Positions 7,319-10,571 of a DNA stretch of 10,571 bases are shown one piece after another. Each line of letters starts with the position of its first letter. Position 1 is the stretch's first letter. Position numbers and translations under genes: made by a program. The notes under the pieces are model-generated. The model did no database searches and was not told the origin of the DNA. It was given only the letters and a program-made list of their open reading frames with translations. The stretch is from RYN-417 sp043743105 (lineage in GTDB: Bacteria; Patescibacteriota; Saccharimonadia; Saccharimonadales; JACDBH01): contig JAYTXD010000012.1 in assembly GCA_043743105.1 (NCBI GenBank), positions 1-10,571 of the forward strand. Direction: 5' to 3'.

Positions 7319-7369
7319 CTCCCCTCTTCTGTGCCAATCAAGTATACGTTACTTATATAGCCCCCACAA
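7319..7369 (-). promoter_or_regulatory. dnaX-dnaB promoter and ribosome binding site
   Basis: Leftward -35 box TTGTGG (7364-7369), 17-base spacer, -10 box TATACT (7341-7346). The transcription start is expected near 7334, giving a leader of roughly 20 bases with the Shine-Dalgarno AGGGGAG (7319-7325) four bases before the TTG start. This geometry decides against the upstream ATG at 7395. Confidence 0.6.
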
Positions 7370-7663
7370 AGTGACCTGGGCATAAGTTTGTTCATAAAGG
7401 TGTTGATAACTCACGTAAGCATTTTAAAATTTGGATAGTAAGGCGCACTGAAGGATGATTATTTGTTTCGCACCTCACTTTAAGTAGTATCTTATTTTAT
7501 GGCCTAAACTGGACTTCCGCAAAATCGCTCGTTCCCAGGGTAAATATGGCCGAGTGAGCTTTGCGTAAGTCCAGTTAAGCTTGCGAGGAACGCGCCTGCT
7601 TGCCTGTCTGTAGTTTGCCGGTCACCAAGATCGGGTTTATAAAATAATACCTGACATATAAGG
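7370..7663. other. Intergenic stretch between the hypothetical gene and dnaX
   Basis: About 290 bases without a convincing gene. Its only clear structure is the inverted-repeat element at 7505-7578. I looked for tRNA, SRP RNA and terminator signatures on both strands and saw none; no obvious U-run terminator follows the leftward gene ending at 7664. The remaining sequence shows nothing I can name. Confidence 0.5.
7505..7578. mobile_element. 68-bp inverted-repeat element, MITE-like
   Basis: The ends ACTGGACTT (7508-7516) and AAGTCCAGT (7567-7575) are perfect inverted repeats. The symmetry continues inward with CCGCAAA against TTTGCG and GCTCG/CGAGTGAGC, leaving a loop of about 19 bases. The element is flanked on both sides by TAA (7505-7507 and 7576-7578), which fits a 3-bp target-site duplication of the TNA type known for some IS5-family elements. 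It has no coding capacity. Ends of the style GGACTTACGCAAA occur in insertion sequences and MITEs of other bacteria as far as I recall. A structured RNA or a transcription-termination hairpin is the alternative, but neither strand has an adjoining U-run. Confidence 0.45.
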
Positions 7664-8170
7664 CTAGAGAGCTGCTTCAAGGGCGGCCCACTCGGCGGTA
7701 CCCTCTTCCGGAACATTGACGCTAACTTGGTCGCCTGGCTTAGCCTTAAAGTAGGTAACTGATGCCAATAAAACTCTATATTCTTGAGCCCCTACCGTTA
7801 CGACGTAGTGACCGTCTTTTTGGGTTAGAACCCCTACGATTTGCTTACGTGGGATTGGTCCGATTTGCTTGTATAAAAATGCGCCATCTTCGGTAATGGT
7901 TAGCTTAAGGATATCTCCTTGGACGAGCTTAGACTTGCTGGCGTAGTTTGCTGGTACTGGATATGTCTTGGCGTCACTACCAACCATGTTTTGACCATCG
8001 AAGACGCCTTCTATAACCCTGCCTATGTTGTCTTCTTTGGCCGCCATCGTCATCTCTGTTTCTTCGCCCACTATACTCATAAGCAGCTCTTTGGCTGCCG
8101 CTAAGTTCGTTTCTGCCTCTTGAATGAGTGCTCGTAAACGCTTCACCTGTTTTTCTGGTATATCTGCCAT
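7664..8170 (-). CDS. Conserved-looking hypothetical protein, coiled-coil N-terminus
   Basis: The 168-residue product is not assigned to a named family here. Residues 1-45 (KQVKRLRALIQEAETNLAAAKELL) form a probable helix or coiled coil. From about 50 on, the sequence is beta-rich with glycines (GVFDGQNMVGSDAKTYPVP, then GDILKLTITEDGAFLYKQIGP, and a second unit around VGVLTQKDGHYVVTVGAQEY), suggesting one or two small barrel domains. It resembles proteins I associate with Saccharibacteria genomes near rplL, but that recollection is not proof. It has no signal peptide or membrane segment, so it should be cytosolic. It lies after the rplJL terminator and has its own candidate promoter. The ATG (8168-8170) has no well-placed Shine-Dalgarno; GAGGA is 16 bases away, and an in-frame stop 15 bases upstream excludes a longer form. 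Confidence 0.85.
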   Translation of the reverse strand: MADIPEKQVKRLRALIQEAETNLAAAKELLMSIVGEETEMTMAAKEDNIGRVIEGVFDGQNMVGSDAKTYPVPANYASKSKLVQGDILKLTITEDGAFLYKQIGPIPRKQIVGVLTQKDGHYVVTVGAQEYRVLLASVTYFKAKPGDQVSVNVPEEGTAEWAALEAAL

Positions 8171-8217
8171 GGTGTTTCGGTATTAATCCTCAAGTGTTTA
8201 TTTTTTCTCCTACACTT

Positions 8218-8247
8218 ATGCTAAAAATACCACGATTATTCTGGCAA
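8218..8247 (-). promoter_or_regulatory. Candidate promoter of the hypothetical gene
   Basis: Leftward TTGCCA (8242-8247) and TAGCAT (8218-8223) are separated by 18 bases. The -10 is weak (four of six matches). The leader that follows contains a small inverted repeat AAGTGT/ACACTT. Its position just past the rplL terminator supports separate transcription. Confidence 0.35.
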
Positions 8248-8274
8248 GTCAAAGAAACTATGCAAAAATCTGTG

Positions 8275-8316
8275 GAAAAATAAAAGAGACCACTCTACAT
8301 GTAGGGTGGTCTCTTT
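8275..8316 (-). terminator. Intrinsic terminator of the rplJ-rplL operon
   Basis: A near-perfect hairpin spans 8283-8316: 17 pairs including one G-U, centred on the ACATGT core, with AGAGACCAC/GTGGTCTCT as its GC-rich part. In the leftward direction it is followed by U4-A-U5 (8275-8284, sharing its first U residues with the stem). It begins 18 bases after the rplL stop codon. Confidence 0.9.
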
Positions 8317-8333
8317 CTGTTGAAACGCTAAAC

Positions 8334-8711
8334 TTAGGCGAGTTCAACAGTTGCGCCAGCGGCTTCCAAGGTTTTCTTGGCTGCTTCAGCGTCATCTTTC
8401 TTAGCTGCTTCTAAGACAGTCTTTGGAGCACCGTCAACGATAGCTTTTGCTTCACCAAGGCCAAGGCCAGTAATGTCTTTAACAGCCTTAATGACTGCAA
8501 CTTTCTGTGCTCCAGCGTCCTTGAGGACAACATCGTACTCGCTCTTTGCTTCTTCTGCTGGAGCGGCGTCACCTGCGGCTGCAGGACCAGCAACAGCTAC
8601 TGCTGCAGCAGGTTCGATGCCGTATTCTTCTTTTAAGATTGTACCGAGTTCGTTTACTTCCAAAACAGTAAGGTTAACCAACTGTTCTGCGAATTTCTTT
8701 AGGTCTGCCAT
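8334..8711 (-). CDS. rplL: 50S ribosomal protein L7/L12
   Basis: L7/L12 forms the flexible ribosomal stalk that recruits translation GTPases. The 125-residue product has the usual length and parts: an N-terminal dimerisation domain (1-30, MADLKKFAEQLVNLTVLEVN), an Ala/Gly/Pro hinge (about 34-53), and a C-terminal domain starting SEYDVVLKDAG with the factor-binding helix KVAVIKAVKDITGLGLGEAK and the motif VDGAPK. The start ATG is preceded by AAGGAA (8720-8725) with eight bases spacing. It follows rplJ by 20 bases and ends at a strong terminator, so the operon is just rplJL. Confidence 0.98.
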   Translation of the reverse strand: MADLKKFAEQLVNLTVLEVNELGTILKEEYGIEPAAAVAVAGPAAAGDAAPAEEAKSEYDVVLKDAGAQKVAVIKAVKDITGLGLGEAKAIVDGAPKTVLEAAKKDDAEAAKKTLEAAGATVELA

Positions 8712-8731
8712 TGTAGTAGTTCCTTCTTTAA

Positions 8732-9253
8732 TTATGCTTTGCTCGCTTCAATAGCCTGTAGTAAGCCATGAAGGTTGCCTTTAAGACCACTCATGACACC
8801 ATTCACTGGTGAGCAGAGGGTGTTGATTATACCGGCGATGAGTTGTGTCTTGCTTGGTAGTGCTGCAAGTGCTTTAACCTCGTTCACACTAATAAATTTG
8901 CCGTCGGCCGTAATGGCGCCAACAAATTGGATGCTTGGGTTAGTTTTTGCAAATGTTGCAAGCGCGCTTGCAGGAGCAACTTCGTCGGTTGCATTAAATG
9001 CGTATAGTAGTTGGCCTTTGAGGGCAGACGTGTCTACATCTTTAATGCTTTCGGTGGCTTCGATCGCCTTTATGACAAGACGGTTCTTAACCACTGATAC
9101 CTTGGTGCCGTTTGCCTTAGCATCCTTGCGGAGTGCCTGTATCGCTTTAACGGTTGTACCCTGGTACTGTGCAACGACAGTCATCTTTGATGCAGCTAAT
9201 AATGCGGCTACTTCGGCGACAACTTCGTCTTTCTTTACTTTTGTTAAAGCCAT
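8732..9253 (-). CDS. rplJ: 50S ribosomal protein L10
   Basis: L10 anchors the L7/L12 dimers to 23S rRNA and, in complex with L7/L12, represses its own operon by binding the leader RNA. The 173-residue product has the normal length. Family features are the N-terminal K-rich start (MALTKVKKDEVVAEVAALL), the VVAQYQGTTVKAIQALRKDAKANG segment (shown here in two parts: VVAQYQGTTV and KAIQALRKDAKANG), VVKNRLVIKAI, and the C-terminal helix NLHGLLQAIEA that binds L7/L12 dimers. The Shine-Dalgarno AAGGAA (9259-9264) is five bases from the ATG. It is preceded by a recognisable L10 leader and a near-consensus promoter. Confidence 0.97.
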   Translation of the reverse strand: MALTKVKKDEVVAEVAALLAASKMTVVAQYQGTTVKAIQALRKDAKANGTKVSVVKNRLVIKAIEATESIKDVDTSALKGQLLYAFNATDEVAPASALATFAKTNPSIQFVGAITADGKFISVNEVKALAALPSKTQLIAGIINTLCSPVNGVMSGLKGNLHGLLQAIEASKA

Positions 9254-9468
9254 GTATATTCCTTTTCAGGGACTTTAGTTTGTTGCTTTTCTATTCGACC
9301 TAGATAAAAAAGCTGATTACCGGCCAATAAATAAGGCCTTTCGATTTACGAAAGACACTTTAATAAAGTCGATACGTTGATCCAGTTTGTACGTGAGTAC
9401 TGATGGATGAACCTCGGTAGCCTTCTTAAATTATAATTCTATAATCGCTACTGTCTTTGGTAATCAAC
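9254..9468 (-). ncRNA. Ribosomal protein L10 leader (autoregulatory 5' UTR)
   Basis: The leader of about 210 bases carries the conserved L10-leader elements: AAGACAGTAG (9449-9458) and CTACCGAGGT (9411-9420), with GTAGC (9447-9451) able to pair with GCTAC (9417-9421), the core of the L10-L12 binding site. A further stem-loop (CAGTAC/GTAC..ACTG) follows at about 9371-9400. Near the gene are the hairpins CTTTCG/CGAAAG (9338-9354) and GGCC/GGCC (9322-9338). The very 5' end TTGATTACC (9459-9467) can pair with GGTAATCAG (9313-9321), and one base later there is a U6 run (9306-9311), so the closed leader could act as an attenuator. Assignment to the L10 leader family is from these motifs and position. 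Confidence 0.8.
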
Positions 9469-9472
9469 AATT

Positions 9473-9501
9473 AGTATAGTTTAACAGAGACAAATTGTCA
9501 A
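9473..9501 (-). promoter_or_regulatory. rplJL promoter, near consensus
   Basis: Leftward TTGACA (9496-9501), 17-base spacer, TATACT (9473-9478). The -35 hexamer is perfect and the -10 has five of six matches, as expected for a highly expressed ribosomal operon. The transcription start should lie near 9466. The -35 overlaps the TGA stop codon (9498-9500) of the 66-residue ORF upstream. A TATAAT at 9430-9435 inside the leader lacks a -35 and is probably not used. Confidence 0.75.
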
Positions 9502-9698
9502 TCTCCAAACGGTATGTCGCCCGGGAAATTAGCCCCGCTCGCATAAATATCATGACTATCCAGAGAAGCGAAATAAATTGTTGCTTGTGCTGGGGCGGTT
9601 ATTTTGACAGGAATCTCCATGCATTCAGAGTTAAAACGTTTCCCTGCGGCCCCCGTCTGATTGTCGTACAGTGTGTTTCTTGTGTGTTCGTTCGGCAT
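9498..9698 (-). CDS. Small protein of unknown function (66 residues)
   Basis: I do not recognise this product. It starts MPNEHTRNTLYDNQTGAAGK, is soluble in character, has one cysteine (C26) and a beta-like hydrophobic centre (MEIPVKITAPAQATIYFASL), and ends in acidic and glycine residues. The gene is likely real because its ATG has an excellent Shine-Dalgarno, AAAGGAGA (9705-9712), with AGGAG seven bases from the start. It has its own promoter (9860-9887) and a long structured leader. Its TGA overlaps the -35 box of rplJ, so transcription of the ORF would pass into the rplJ leader, and readthrough could influence rplJL expression. No signal peptide or membrane segment is visible. Confidence 0.6.
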   Translation of the reverse strand: MPNEHTRNTLYDNQTGAAGKRFNSECMEIPVKITAPAQATIYFASLDSHDIYASGANFPGDIPFGD

Positions 9699-9853
9699 GA
9701 TATATCTCCTTTAAATTAAATAACTTCACTGGAGTGAAGCCTTGTTTGGTGACTGGTTGGACTGCGGATCTTAGTTTGGCTTCACTCCATATGCAATACA
9801 ACCTCTAGCGAGAATCACGAGATTAAGTGCCTTGGAGTTAGCGTAGTTCATCA
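9699..9853 (-). promoter_or_regulatory. Structured leader with two competing hairpins
   Basis: Between the candidate transcription start (about 9853) and the 66-residue ORF lie repeated arms of one motif. Leftward, TGGAGTGAAGCC (9778-9789) can pair perfectly over 12 bases with GGCTTCACTCCA (9730-9741) around a 36-base loop. The same central arm can instead form a tight hairpin CTTCACT/AGTGAAG (9724-9739), followed by a U-rich stretch TTATTTAATTT. The two folds exclude each other, as in attenuators and riboswitches. ACTCCA at 9834-9839 offers a third partner. At the DNA level the 7-2-7 palindrome could equally be a repressor operator. Confidence 0.5.
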
Positions 9854-9859
9854 TCACTC

Positions 9860-9887
9860 AGAATACTCCCATACGGCTGTATGTCAA
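9860..9887 (-). promoter_or_regulatory. Leftward promoter of the 66-residue ORF
   Basis: TTGACA (9882-9887), 16-base spacer, TATTCT (9860-9865). The -35 is perfect; the -10 has four of six matches. It fires away from the rightward promoter at 9908, with only 20 bases between the two -35 boxes, so the two may share regulation. Confidence 0.5.
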
Positions 9888-9907
9888 CGGTCTTATTAAC
9901 AAAAGTG

Positions 9908-9936
9908 TTGCATAATAATTATTTCTGTGCTTTAAT
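9908..9936 (+). promoter_or_regulatory. Rightward promoter of the 132-residue ORF
   Basis: TTGCAT (9908-9913), 17-base spacer, TTTAAT (9931-9936). The expected transcription start near 9943 leaves at most about seven bases before the ATG at 9950, and there is no Shine-Dalgarno, so the mRNA is nearly leaderless. Confidence 0.5.
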
Positions 9937-9949
9937 ATATTGTTGAATT

Positions 9950-10348
9950 ATGAGTATGATGACACTGGAACAGTTAGTGAAAGCACAGCCAAAGCTTGCC
10001 GAGAGAATTGGTATTTTGCCAGAAACTCCACCTAAGCCTCTTAATGCTATCCCAAAATCTGCTTACACTCGGGGCTGCGGGCTTGTTAGGGAAAGGGTAT
10101 GGACACCGGAAATTCCCCCAAGCGGCAGCTTTGTCGGTTATTTTGATGCTACAGTCCATGCTGAAGAATTGCTTGGTTTTCATGATGCGGTTGGCATCGA
10201 CCTTTTGCAGGCTGATATGCCGCGTGCTGTTATAACACACCCAAAACTCGGTAGACGCATCCTAGAGCTCGAGGTTATCTATGATGAGGGCGTGCCGTTT
10301 GCATTGCAGTATAGTGTTAGTGCACTACCCGACCCTACGGGGTGCTAG
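9950..10348 (+). CDS. Hypothetical protein, 132 residues, unrecognised
   Basis: This is the only rightward gene in the window and I do not recognise it. The first 35 residues (MSMMTLEQLVKAQPKLAERI, then a proline-rich GILPETPPKPLN) look like a short helix plus linker. The rest, from about residue 40, is a compact mixed alpha/beta segment with IPPSGSFVGYFDATVHAEEL, FHDAVGIDLLQADMPRAVI and HPKLGRRILELEVIYDEG as its most distinctive parts. It has two cysteines (C43 and the terminal C132), no signal peptide and no membrane segment. The start is the first ATG after a plausible promoter; ATGs at codons 3 and 4 are alternatives. It converges with the next gene, the stops being 20 bases apart. Supporting evidence is the clean promoter and protein-like composition. 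Confidence 0.7.
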   Translation: MSMMTLEQLVKAQPKLAERIGILPETPPKPLNAIPKSAYTRGCGLVRERVWTPEIPPSGSFVGYFDATVHAEELLGFHDAVGIDLLQADMPRAVITHPKLGRRILELEVIYDEGVPFALQYSVSALPDPTGC

Positions 10349-10368
10349 CTACGACCTACCGCAAGCTT

Positions 10369-10571
10369 CTACGACAGCTGACTGAGCTTAAACTGCGTGT
10401 ATTTTTCGGCAGCGAGACGAGTTAATTCTTCGTCTTCACCTTTGTTTACGAACAACATAGCATCGGTAAGCATCGGGTGTATTTCGGCCACTTTTTCGTG
10501 CATTTCTTTGACGAGTTTACGGTAACCTGGGTGCCCCTGCGGGCTGGTGCGGAGTTCGTGCAGGTGAAACG
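10369..10571 (-). CDS. C-terminal end of an unrecognised protein, cut by the window
   Basis: The last 66 codons of a leftward gene are present, ending in TAG (10369-10371); the 5' part lies beyond the right edge. The peptide starts FHLHELRTSPQGHPGYRKLV and is strongly helical and charged (KEMHEKVAEIHPML, GEDEELTRLAAEKYTQFKL). It is too short for a family call. Codon choice and amino-acid composition look like a normal cytosolic protein. The start of the window fragment is not the gene start. Confidence 0.7.
   Translation of the reverse strand, partial: FHLHELRTSPQGHPGYRKLVKEMHEKVAEIHPMLTDAMLFVNKGEDEELTRLAAEKYTQFKLSQLS

Noticed and set aside
7315..7395. Upstream ATG extension of dnaX by 27 codons
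   Set aside because: It would start upstream of the likely promoter, and the extra residues do not look like DnaX; the TTG at 7314 has a ribosome binding site and gives the standard N-terminus.
7580..7660. tRNA or SRP RNA in the gap upstream of dnaX
   Set aside because: No T-loop consensus, no acceptor-stem pairing and no SRP tetraloop motif on either strand.
8377..8754. 125-codon open frame on the + strand opposite rplL
   Set aside because: It is antisense to a certain ribosomal gene; alanine-rich coding on the other strand often leaves such open frames, and no promoter or ribosome binding site supports it.
8775..9278. 167-codon open frame on the + strand opposite rplJ
   Set aside because: Shadow of the certain rplJ gene; its end runs into the rplJ leader and it has no start signals.
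9430..9435. TATAAT inside the rplJ leader as the main promoter
   Set aside because: There is no acceptable -35 and it would cut off the conserved 5' part of the L10 leader; the upstream TTGACA-N17-TATACT is far better.
9498..9698. Faint resemblance of the 66-residue ORF to cupredoxin/COX2-like sequence
   Set aside because: Only a few scattered residues suggest it, metal ligands are not in place, and such a short protein would not form that domain.
10330..10400. Possible bidirectional terminator between the convergent genes at the right end
   Set aside because: Only short repeats (CTACGAC twice, AAGCT/AGCTT) are present, with no stable hairpin plus U-run on either strand.

Overview
The window looks like part of a Candidatus Saccharibacteria (TM7) or other Patescibacteria/CPR chromosome. 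The basis is small compact genes, very short intergenic gaps, a trimmed-down DnaX and RecR, and a lineage-type hypothetical protein next to rplL. This assignment is an inference from protein character; no marker such as 16S rRNA is present. Stop codons TAA, TAG and TGA are all used as stops, so the code appears standard.

Layout. Almost everything reads leftward (minus strand). From right to left: the 3' end of an unrecognised gene (10369-10571, -); an unrecognised rightward gene (9950-10348, +); a divergent leftward promoter with a structured leader ahead of a 66-residue unrecognised ORF (9498-9698, -); the rplJ promoter and L10 autoregulatory leader; rplJ and rplL, closed by a strong intrinsic terminator (8275-8316); a conserved-looking hypothetical protein with a coiled-coil start (7664-8170, -); an intergenic stretch with a 68-bp inverted-repeat element resembling a MITE (7508-7575); dnaX and dnaB in one operon; an unexplained 211-bp gap with an open reading stretch and two 15-bp repeats; a multi-pass membrane protein of GT-C glycosyltransferase type; ybaB-recR; and a DHH/DHHA1 phosphoesterase followed one base later by cysS, which runs off the left edge.

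How the genes fit together. dnaX (clamp loader) and dnaB (replicative helicase) are a replication pair. ybaB-recR is the common recombination-repair pair that often follows dnaX in bacteria; here it is separated from dnaX by dnaB and the membrane gene. rplJ-rplL build the ribosomal stalk, with the classical L10 leader in front. cysS and the DHH protein form a translation/nucleotide-turnover pair.

Promoters. Several can be read by eye and favour a TATACT -10 box (rplJ, dnaX, ybaB, membrane protein), some with an extended TGn. Three genes (DHH, membrane protein, the + strand 132-residue ORF) have a -10 box so close to the ATG that their mRNAs should be leaderless or nearly so, whereas rplJ, rplL, ybaB, dnaX and the 66-residue ORF have Shine-Dalgarno sites.

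Most worth a second look: the alternative-hairpin leader before the 66-residue ORF; the zinc-site losses in both DnaX and RecR; an A8-G slippery tract in dnaX whose -1 frame stops at once; the MITE-like element; and the unrecognised genes at the right end. No CRISPR array, intein, tRNA or rRNA was seen.
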